This document shows, in pieces, positions 55,782 through 64,000 of a stretch of 64,000 nucleotides of DNA. The stretch lies in the NCBI GenBank assembly GCA_001931905.2, contig MSJI02000904.1:1-64000 (forward strand). The letters run 5' to 3'. Source of the DNA: Cladosporium sp. IMV 00045 (Eukaryota > Ascomycota > Dothideomycetes > Cladosporiales > Cladosporiaceae). The translations under genes were made by a program, and so were the position numbers. The first letter of the stretch is position 1, and each line of letters begins with the position of its first letter. Below the pieces are notes generated by a model that searched no databases, was not told the DNA's origin, and was given only the letters and a program-made list of their open reading frames with translations.

Positions 55782-58700
55782 ATGGCGACCAACGCGCGCA
55801 ATCCGCCCCAGCCCTCTTCAAACGGCGTCATAACCGCTCCTCCCAAGGGCCTCACCGGCGCCAATCGTAAGAAGCAGAAGCGCCGCGCAAAGCAGCACGC
55901 CCGCAGTGCCAGCAGTGACCCTCAGCTGCCCGCTCCGCCCGCCGGTCCCCGCGACTATGAGGAGGATCCATTACGGTACGCCGAAGAGGAATACGACGAG
56001 GAATACTCCGACACCGACGCACAACACTACCACGACCAATACATACCACCTCACACCTCTCAGAACGGTTTCGCAATGCCTCCGCCCTCGAAGAACCGGA
56101 AGAAGAACAACAAGAAGAAGCGGACCAGCCACCATGATGTCTACAGCCCGGAGCTGCTGGGCTCGGGAATGCCTCCTCTGCCCACACCTCCACCACCATC
56201 CACCAGCACATCCGCCGCGGCTCTACGCACCATGCACAAGAGCGTCGCAAACCACCCTAACATCTGGAATACGAGCACACAGCAGGAGCGTCAGAACATT
56301 AAGGATTTTTGGCTGAGTCTGAGCGAGGACGCGCGCAAGTCGCTGTTGAAGATTGAGAAGGAGGCTGTGCTCCGTAAGATGAAGCAGCAGCAGAAGCACT
56401 CGTGCTCGTGCACCGTTTGTGGGCGCAAACGGACGGCGATAGAGGAAGAGCTGGAGGTGCTCTACGAAGGCTATTACGAAGAGCTTGAGCAGTATGCACA
56501 CCACGACCACCCTCCATTGTCAACGGACGGCATGCTTCCAGAGCCATTGCAGCACCGTCGCCCGCCTCATCCTTTAGCTGCGCCACCACCTAATCCCCAC
56601 CATCGATCGAGCCAAATGCTGGAACATTTGGATGAGGAGGAGGAAATCAGCGAAGATGAAGAGTACTCTGACGAAGAGGAAGAGGATGACGAGGAGGATG
56701 ACGAGGAAGAGGAAGATGAAGAAGAATACTCCGATGAAGAACCTGAACCGCCTCGAGGTCCTGTGCCAGACTTCTTCAATTTCGGCCAAAACCTCACAGT
56801 CAAAGGTATTCCCACACCATGGCTCGAAATTTTGCGAACCGGGCTAAAGGGTAAAACAGACAATCTTCTGACCGTTGCCGACGATCTCCTGAAGAACGAC
56901 GGGAGGAAATTCATCGAGATGATGGAGCAGCTGGCGGAGCGGCGTATGCAGCGAGAAAGTGAGGCTGAATATGCCGCGGCAAACCCCAGTCATCCCAGTG
57001 CATATCCTCCGAATGACCCTGCTTACAATCATGAAGACCCTCTTGCTCCCGGCGACGAGTACGACGACGAGGAAGCGAGCTACGACAGTCAGGAGGAGTA
57101 CGACGACGATCTGGAGGAAGAGGACGAAATGGTAGGTGCAAACGCTGGGAATTCTTGGCGATCTCTAAGTCATACTGATCACATGCAGGGTGGTTTGACG
57201 GAGGAGCAGCGCATGCAAGAAGGCCGGCGAATGTTCCAAATATTTGCTGCTCGGATGTTTGAGCAGCGGGTATTGACAGCTTACAAGGAGAAGGTGGCGG
57301 CCGAGCGGCAGCAGAAACTGTTGGAGGAGCTTCAAGACGAAGAGAAGCAAGAAGCAGAGCGAGAGGCAAAGAAGAAGCGAGATGCCGAGAAGAAGAAGGA
57401 AAAGAAGCGGCAACAGCAGTTGGCAAAGGCGGAAGAAAAGGCACTGAAGGAAGCAAAGAAGAAGGCTGATGAGGCAGAGGCTAGGGAGGCAGAAGAGGAG
57501 AAGCAAAAGGAGCAAAAGCGAAAGAAGGAGGAGCAGCGGAAGAAGAAGGAAGAGGAGCGGCGGAAGCATGAAGAGGAGCGTGTGAGAAAAGAGGCCGAAA
57601 AGCACCGCCGGCAAGTTGAAGAGCAGCAACGGCGAGAAGAAGCTGAGAGAAAGGCCCGCGAGCAAAGGGCAGCAGAGAAGGCAAAGAAGGAGGAGGCACG
57701 GAAACGCGAACGCGAGGAACGCGAGGTCCGAGAGAAGGAGGCCAAAGAACGCAAGGCTCAGGAGGAAAAAGAGAGGAAGGAGCGTGAGGCCAAGTCTAAG
57801 GCGGACCGAGAGGCAAGGGAACGCGAACGAAACTCGCGGCAGACGTCCCAGCAATCTCAGCCTCAACATCCACAAATCGCGAAGCGTCCTTCACAAGCAG
57901 GCATGGTCGCGGTGCCTGGCGTTCACCCTAAGCAGACGGCGTCAGGAATCTCCTCTCCTCATCCAGCCGTGGCAACTCCTGTTATTCCTAAGGCGCCGAC
58001 TCCCGCACGACAAAAGCAACCTTCACAGCAAGGCTCTCACACTTCATCACCAAGGCAATCGCAGTCACAGCTCTCTAGCGCTCCAAGCAAATCATCTTCA
58101 CCTGGCAGCAACGGACCTCAGCAACCCCAGCAAAACGGAGTCAAGTCGTTCATGCAGAAGGGGCCACAGCAACAAGGACCTTTTCCACCTCACCAGATGA
58201 ACTCGCCTCTGCATCACCAACCGATTCAGCCGCCACCTGGTATGCAACACGCACAGCAATTCCAAGGCGGTTTTGGCGGGATGCCTCCACTCGGCTTCCA
58301 GGCTTTCCAAGGACCTCAAGGCCCCATGATGCACACTATGGGACAGCGTGGGCCTATGCCTATGTATGGTCACCAAGGCCCTCCTATGGGCGTACCTAAT
58401 CGCATGTCCCCATTTGGGCCTCCAGGAATGAATGGTATGCCAGGTCCCCCTCCTGGCATGATGCACCCGCAAGGCCGTGGGATGGGGTTCCCTTTCGACC
58501 AGCCCGGCGCCGGAGCGCCACCCGGTTTTGGGCCACAATTGCCTCCACAGCAGCCAAACCAGACCTCACCACTTGGACCGCCGCTATCGAACGGTACACC
58601 TGGTACAGATATCCCCAAGCCAGCAGTTCCGGTGCACTCCCGCCAGCATTCAAGCGACAACGCCGGCGTAGGCCAGCCCATTGCACGCCCTGCGCCAATC

Positions 58701-59597
58701 CAGCGTCCAGGCAGCATCAGATCTCCAGGAGACGGTGGCATCAGTCCTCGCGCAGATGTCGACGACCTCTCCAAGCACCTCGGTAGTTCCGCACTCCTGG
58801 ACGATTCAGATGAACCCATTCCCCAAGGCGAAAACCGGCGCATGTCCCACAACATCCCCCCTCCCTCGACTCGCAGCCAATCCCTCGGCATCGGAGGACT
58901 CATGCAAACACCAGGAGGAGGGCTCGGCACCCCAGCCACCAGCTGGAACACGCCCTCCTTGCCATTCGGCCAGAGCCCCGGTCTCGGCCAGCAACAATGG
59001 GGCAGCCTCCCCAACGCCAGCCACATGACAGGGTGGGCGAACAACAACGCCTTCGGCGGCAACGGCGCCTTCGGCCCCATGGTCGGCGGCCCGATGCCCA
59101 TGCAAATGCACCGCGCGTCAGTCTTCGGCGGCCAACAGTCCCGACCCCTCACCCTGCGCCTGGCCATCTGCCAGGCCTGCAAGCAGCTCTCCGGCGCCAG
59201 CGACCCGTCCTCGGGCGCGGACGGCTTCCACGACATCCACGCGCTCATGCGCCAAATGCCCGCCCTCGACCCGCCCCCTTCCCTCAAAGAGGTGGACGAA
59301 ATCTGCGAAACGGAAGGCGACAGCCAGAACGGCGGGGGCGAGCTGAGCGCGCGCAAAGCCGCGACGGGAGGCGACGTCGTCGCCGTCAAATGGACGCCGG
59401 ACTCCGGCACGCCCAAGGATCAAGGCCGCGGCTCGCACGCGGGGCTGGGCGAGATCGGCAGCCCGATGCCCAGCAAGCGGTCACCGGCAGGGATTGGTTT
59501 TGGCGGCGGCGCGCCAGCTGCGGCGGGAGGGATTGGCGCGGGGAGACCTTCAGGCGGGTTTGCGAGTTTGGGCGCCGTCGGCTCGCCGAGTTTCTAG
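55782..59597 (+). CDS. NST1: Stress response protein Nst1
   Basis: Large low-complexity protein; in yeast it is a negative regulator of salt tolerance that interacts with a splicing factor. Exons 55782-57131 and 57189-59597; the 57-base intron (GTAGGT...TGCAG) is stop-free and in frame. 1252 residues. After a basic start (NRKKQKRRAK) come KNRKKNNKKKRTS, then a conserved region NIWNTSTQQERQNIKDFWLS with CSCTVCGRK. An acidic block spans about 285-330 (EDEEYSDEEEEDDEED). FFNFGQNLTVKG and ADDLLKNDGRKFIEMMEQLA follow. A long K/E/R coiled coil covers about 465-685, then a Gln/Pro/Gly-rich tail. The C-terminal LRLAICQACKQLSG and PALDPPPSLKEVDE segments look conserved. Confidence 0.94.
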   Translation: MATNARNPPQPSSNGVITAPPKGLTGANRKKQKRRAKQHARSASSDPQLPAPPAGPRDYEEDPLRYAEEEYDEEYSDTDAQHYHDQYIPPHTSQNGFAMPPPSKNRKKNNKKKRTSHHDVYSPELLGSGMPPLPTPPPPSTSTSAAALRTMHKSVANHPNIWNTSTQQERQNIKDFWLSLSEDARKSLLKIEKEAVLRKMKQQQKHSCSCTVCGRKRTAIEEELEVLYEGYYEELEQYAHHDHPPLSTDGMLPEPLQHRRPPHPLAAPPPNPHHRSSQMLEHLDEEEEISEDEEYSDEEEEDDEEDDEEEEDEEEYSDEEPEPPRGPVPDFFNFGQNLTVKGIPTPWLEILRTGLKGKTDNLLTVADDLLKNDGRKFIEMMEQLAERRMQRESEAEYAAANPSHPSAYPPNDPAYNHEDPLAPGDEYDDEEASYDSQEEYDDDLEEEDEMVGANAGNSWRSLSHTDHMQGGLTEEQRMQEGRRMFQIFAARMFEQRVLTAYKEKVAAERQQKLLEELQDEEKQEAEREAKKKRDAEKKKEKKRQQQLAKAEEKALKEAKKKADEAEAREAEEEKQKEQKRKKEEQRKKKEEERRKHEEERVRKEAEKHRRQVEEQQRREEAERKAREQRAAEKAKKEEARKREREEREVREKEAKERKAQEEKERKEREAKSKADREARERERNSRQTSQQSQPQHPQIAKRPSQAGMVAVPGVHPKQTASGISSPHPAVATPVIPKAPTPARQKQPSQQGSHTSSPRQSQSQLSSAPSKSSSPGSNGPQQPQQNGVKSFMQKGPQQQGPFPPHQMNSPLHHQPIQPPPGMQHAQQFQGGFGGMPPLGFQAFQGPQGPMMHTMGQRGPMPMYGHQGPPMGVPNRMSPFGPPGMNGMPGPPPGMMHPQGRGMGFPFDQPGAGAPPGFGPQLPPQQPNQTSPLGPPLSNGTPGTDIPKPAVPVHSRQHSSDNAGVGQPIARPAPIQRPGSIRSPGDGGISPRADVDDLSKHLGSSALLDDSDEPIPQGENRRMSHNIPPPSTRSQSLGIGGLMQTPGGGLGTPATSWNTPSLPFGQSPGLGQQQWGSLPNASHMTGWANNNAFGGNGAFGPMVGGPMPMQMHRASVFGGQQSRPLTLRLAICQACKQLSGASDPSSGADGFHDIHALMRQMPALDPPPSLKEVDEICETEGDSQNGGGELSARKAATGGDVVAVKWTPDSGTPKDQGRGSHAGLGEIGSPMPSKRSPAGIGFGGGAPAAAGGIGAGRPSGGFASLGAVGSPSF

Positions 59598-62534
59598 AAG
59601 ATGCGGTGCGGTCGGCGGGTTTGGAAATATAACGGGCGATGAATGCATGTGCGAATGCGAATGACAACACTTCCTTCTTTCTGCTTTCTACTCTCTTGGA
59701 CGCTGGTCTCCCTTTTCTGTCTCTGTCTCTTTTTCTTGCTGGTTTACGTGTCTGCGGACTTTCCCTGCTTCGGAAACAGGGAGCTCGCGATGGTGTTTCT
59801 TCCGATCGCTCACATGGAAATTGGGATTTGGCTCGCTTGGTCTGCTTGGTCTGTTGGTTTGAAGGAGGGGTACTATTCTTTTGCTTACTACCCTGTGTAC
59901 GAGAAAGAAAGATGGCTGGATAGGCTAGGCTAGGCTAGGCCATACGTAGTGATTGATTGCTATAGCAAATGAAGTCGAAGCTGACGCAGCAGCTCGCTAT
60001 GGGCTGTGTTTTTTTGACCTTCTTCCTTCGTTCTGCAATTCTCCCTTCTCTCTAGTAAGCTTTTTGCCTCGCCTCTCTCGGACGTAAAGCGGAATATTGC
60101 TTGGGTTCTATTTCGTTGTTGCGCGCAAGGATGGGCAATGAATTGAACAGTGTCACGGATATTCGTTTTCGTGATAGATAAAAACTGCATGGATTTTACT
60201 TTGTTTCTACTGTTTCTTCTTGAGATGAACCAATGTCCAAAGAAAGGAATGAGCGAGTGAAGTCGAGTTGATCACCGATTTGACAATTCCCATATCAGCG
60301 ATGTCGACGTCTGACGCACGCCCGCTGGTTTCCTATGGGTCTCTTTCCCATCGGAGGTCTGGGGTGCAGGATCTTCTGAAACTCAAAGTGGCGGGAGGTA
60401 ATGAGAATGATGGCATGGGTGGATATTCCCTCGTTTTCCTTCCCTTTTTTTTTTTTTTCTCGATGATTAAATGTAATCACTCATCATCTGGATGTGAAGG
60501 AGGGCGAGGGAAGAAACTTGAGTTCGCGGATGGGATGATACGGTGGCTCGGGTGGGTTCCCCGCGCCTGGCAGAACAGAATCGAGCTTTTTTCTCGATGC
60601 TGTGATGCGTTTCAATCGCATCGATGATTTGGAGCCCATAGTTGACATGGAGAAGTTTCAAGATTTGCTTGCTTTTCTTCTTCTTCAAGGTGGCGCAGGG
60701 GTTATCTTTTCCGCGGATGTTTCGTAGGGGGTGACGAAGGAAGGCCACTTTTTGCGATGATGACGGGTCAGTATGGAGTGAGATTTGTCTCACGGTGATA
60801 CATTATTTTGCATCTGCCGGGCTATATTATCATATCCATGTATGTGAGCCTGCCTTGCCAGCGCATAATCGCAGGCATAAAGGTGGTCAGCTTTCAGCGG
60901 TTTCCACTGCTACTACTGGTCATGTCTTCATCTGACCATGATGAAATGGTGGGACGGTCGAGGCAATGTAAACAAGGCGATAATAATCGCTTACAGCTTG
61001 CGTCGGCAGGGCCCAGTATAGACAAGCGGCAGAAAACTTGCTGGTAATTCTGCCAGGAAGAAGGCCTGCCGCATCGTGATCACAGCGTCTGGCGTCCTCC
61101 TTCAAGGGTCCTGTAGGCTCTGCGCAATTCTCGTTGATCACTACCTCATCGTCTGCGCAGGAACTTCTTCCGAGCTGGCGCGCTAAAGAGGGCGAAAGCC
61201 GGGGTCCGTTGGCAGTAAAAGCTGCAATTTTGGGGTTGGAGATTCCTCGGCAGGGGTTTGCATGGGCAAGAAAAAAAAATCATGGTAAGGATTGTTGTCC
61301 TCTTTTTTGCCATTGTTTTTCTGAGCAGAGTTGGATGGCGTCCGTTCGGGGGTGGGGCATGACGATTTTCGCCCGCCGCCTCGGCTAGGAAGGAGAGAGA
61401 GAACTCCTGGACCCTACCTTGTTGCCTGCTGGCTTCGCTGACTCACGGATAATGGAAGTGAATCATCATGAACATGGTGAGGGTAGGTCTTCCTACCGCA
61501 TACGAGGCAGAAAGAATTGTATGCACGCGACACTTGTGCGATCGCCTTTTCTTGTCTTGGTTGGGTAGGAAGGCAGGCGATGGCCGCAGGAGCATACGCT
61601 GCAAGACGTACATTAGTCCCGACAGATCTGACGCGGGGCTATGGTGATTGGGGCGAGTCAGCAAATACTGGGCCAGAACTCTCTGTGAAAAAGTTCGTCA
61701 TCGGCTGCGATGAGGGTGGAGGTGGTGTTTCGTGTCATCTCATGTACTGAAAGTCGAAATGATAATGCAATCGATTAGGCTGTGGAACATATTAATGCTA
61801 CTCCGAAAGAACAATTAATATTGGTGGCTAGATGTATGTGAATATTTCAAAGTGAGGTGAGTCTTCTAGGCGAGCCACTTCACGTGCTTCTGGCTTGATC
61901 ACACCGCCTGCCGCCGACGAGCCGCTAGACTAGCCAAAAGTCTAAATCGTCTAAGTTTACCCAAAGCCCTCACGCCCTCTCCCTCGACCCATCCTTCACT
62001 TCTCTTGCAACTACATCTGCAATCGTCCATCTCTACCAACGACTCCCAAAGACATCCACCACAAGACCACATACACATATCAATCACTTCGTCGGACAAG
62101 ATGCCCCAGGCGGTCGCTGAGCTCTAAATTCACCGCTGGGAGGGCTGCCAATGCGACACCCTTCCAGTCCGGTCTCTGCTTAGCGAACAGGTTCAATCAC
62201 TGACGACCAAGTAACATTCGGTTGCTTCAAGCACTCGAACTCAACTGCCTTACAAGTGCACACCATACTTCTTCCCCTTGGTGGAAGTTTTGTGACTAGC
62301 ATCATTCAATCCGTGCTCCGTTTGCTCCTCAGGAGCCCAACCCGACGAAGTCCAGACTAGGCCCCATCATAGTTCAAGGGTGCAGTCGACCATATTCATA
62401 CAAGACCGCAACAAGTTGCCTCGAAGGCGACACTCCGCGAACGTAAGACGAACTTTATCCATAATTGCGCTATCTGCGCATCTCGTCTCTTTCTACACCT
62501 ACCCCTCCAACTCATACAAAATTTTCAAGCCACA
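59598..62534. other. Long intergenic region, NST1 3' side to CRF1/IFH1-like gene
   Basis: 2.94 kb. It holds four tandem TAGGC units (59921-59941), a T run at about 60445-60458, and a C-rich promoter-like stretch from 61890 to 62100. The CRF1/IFH1-like gene probably has a long leader here. No supported gene; short frames at 61134-61388 and elsewhere lack protein character. Confidence 0.35.
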
Positions 62535-64000
62535 ATGGCACACATGAATACTTTCACAACCACGGGCGCGCCCACCATGGCCTCACCGACCAACTCCAGC
62601 AACTCTGGACACACAATCATGAAGAACGATAACACGACATCACAACAATCTCGCCCATCAGGGCTCACAAGCAACGACGACGAACAAGACGGCAGTGCCG
62701 GAACCGATGGTAGTGCCAACGAAGGCCATGCCTCCGCTGAAGATGATGCGGATGCGGTGGCCCTGTCAGGCGTTGCTAAGCTCACAATGGAGCCAACGGA
62801 ACACCTGGCAGGGGAATCTCCATCCGATGCGCTGCAAGACGATGACATGATGTTCCTCGACGACGTGGACATGATGGACAGCACCCCAGGAAGTGAGGGA
62901 GCAGATGACTTGAGTGCTAAAGACTTCGAGATTGACGACGACTATACCGGACTGGAAGCTATCAGCGATGACGAAAGATCTGGCGAAGAGATTGAAAAGG
63001 ATATGTTGAAGGCGGCCGAGACGGATCTTCGACAGGAATACTTGGAGCAGGAAGCGAGCATGGCGCGACAGCAAGAGTCTGACTGGTTCGCCGAGGAGCT
63101 CAACGAGGCAGGGTACCGCAGCCGAAACTTCAGCATCGGTAGTGACGAGGATGATCCTTTCGGTCTGAGTGCTCCCCTGAACTTGAATGAAGACCCTTTC
63201 CAGGGCGCTCAACTGTTCGACTCGCAATGGCAGGGCCTGATGGACGACGCAGAGCTCAACCTTTGGCGCATGCCACACTCGGACCGTCCAAGAGAGGATT
63301 CTTTCAACTCGACTGACCGCCCAAAGCGTGTTCGCTTTGCTGAAGGTGCTCCTTTGTCTCGTAGTTCGAGCAGGAGCAGCTCCGGCAGCAGCGACGATGA
63401 AGACGACAACAACAACCAGTACCCGGACATCTTTATGGATCAGGACGATCCTAAGATTCAACAGCTCCTTGCTCAAGATCGCGGAGACGCCGATATGAAT
63501 AATTACGGCAGCGATGCTGGCTCTGTTTATGATTTCGAGGACGACGCTGATCGCTTCGCTTTTGAGATGGACGAGGAGAGTGACTCGAGCGAGTACGACA
63601 GTGACTCTGAGCGTATGTATTTGTGCATTCCTTCTGCTGCTTTCCCTGTATGCTAACATCTGCGCCAAGTGAGTGATGACAGCGAAGACGATGGTGGTTA
63701 CGAAACCGAAGAAGAAGATCCTGAAGAGGCAAAGGCCAAGATGCAAGAGGTCTGCAAGATGTCTCGCGCCTCGGCCACCACTGCCAGCGCTCCCACAACC
63801 CCTACACAAAGCAAAAGGACGCCCGCTCCGTTGGCACGATCGAATAGCGTCACTAATGGTTCGGTCATCAAGTCCACCAAGAACAAGAAAGGTCCTAGAG
63901 AAGGCACTTTCGAATGCGACCCATCGAAGGCCACTGTAGTCTCGGACTCGACCGGCAAGAAAACGGTGCTGTACATGCCTACCCAGCCTTCGGCCCAAAA
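62535..64000 (+). CDS. CRF1/IFH1-type transcriptional regulator, partial
   Basis: Likely nuclear regulator related to yeast Ifh1/Crf1, which act with Fhl1 on ribosomal protein genes. Exon 1 62535-63612, intron 63613-63669 (GTATGT, GCTAACAT branch, CCAAG), exon 2 63670 to the window edge; about 469 residues visible. Start MAHMNTFTTTG. The N-terminus is polar; then the acidic core MMFLDDVDMMD, FEIDDDYTGLEAISDDERSG, PFGLSAPLNLNEDPF, RPKRVRFAEGAPL. A long acidic Ser/Asp region follows, and near the edge GTFECDPSKATVVSDSTGKK, which resembles the CRF1-domain DPxKPxxVxDxTGK element. The C-terminus is off the window. Family name is by motif memory; moderate confidence. Confidence 0.72.

Larger units (their letters stand above)
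53079..55893. repeat. Direct duplication of about 2.8 kb, copy B
   Basis: Second copy of 50235-53058. It begins at the first base after the N gap, inside the 3' flank of the Rho gene, and continues into full-length NST1. Confidence 0.88.

Noticed and set aside
57165..57875. Leu/Phe-rich minus-strand ORF resembling a membrane protein
   Set aside because: Antisense of the K/E-rich coiled coil of NST1, which always yields Leu/Phe codons in reverse.
59921..59941. TAGGC tandem repeat as a telomere-like or satellite feature
   Set aside because: Only four units and not a fungal telomere unit (TTAGGG).
62766..63998. 410-codon minus-strand ORF
   Set aside because: Antisense of the acidic CRF1/IFH1-like gene; low-complexity Val/Leu/His mirror of Asp/Glu codons.

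Overview
This is a 64 kb piece of nuclear DNA from a filamentous ascomycete. Short introns (about 45-92 nt) with GTRNGY donors and CTAAC-like branch points, proline/serine-rich fungal proteins, NST1, a CRF1/IFH1-type regulator, a cerato-platanin and a DyP peroxidase all point there. Family flavour suggests Dothideomycetes (Capnodiales-like), but that is inference. The window is a draft assembly: one 20-base run of N lies at 53059-53078. No tRNA, rRNA, CRISPR array or intact transposon was recognised.

Layout. 1-18.9 kb is a dense housekeeping block: ATP synthase subunit h (partial), TFIIB, an alpha/beta hydrolase with three frameshifts, a TBC Rab-GAP, a UBC4/5-like E2, a BTB protein with a probable GC-AG intron, nucleoporin Nic96 and seipin. 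19.3-28 kb is sparse and accessory: a GST-like protein, a phosphotransferase (APH) gene broken by two in-frame stops, an unknown small gene, about 2.3 kb without a recognisable gene, then mitochondrial enoyl reductase ETR1. 28.4-35.5 kb holds three unrecognised fungal genes, dolichol-phosphate mannosyltransferase DPM1 and a U2SURP/SR140-like splicing factor. 36-45.2 kb is an accessory island: SDR, an orphan 3' piece of a DUF7730-like gene, a DyP peroxidase divergent from a DAL5-type transporter, a cerato-platanin and a small ankyrin protein whose tail runs into a cerato-platanin-like exon relic. 45.7-64 kb returns to core genes: ILV2, a TRAPPC12-like TPR protein, a Rho2-like GTPase, NST1 and a CRF1/IFH1-type protein.

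The most striking structure is a direct duplication of about 2.8 kb (50235-53058 and 53079-55893) that meets exactly at the N gap. Each copy holds the complete Rho GTPase gene, the shared promoter and the start of NST1. The two GTPase coding regions differ at about 14 of 600 sites, all silent, while introns and flanks diverge strongly. This fits two divergent haplotypes or homeologs laid end to end by the scaffolder, or a true tandem duplication under purifying selection.

Broken genes recur: three -1 shifts in the hydrolase and one probable -1 shift beside the ankyrin gene, all next to G/C runs, plus two nonsense codons in the APH gene. They are either uncorrected sequencing indels or real decay in a genome with redundant copies. 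Coordinates of spliced genes are gene spans; exons are given in the evidence.
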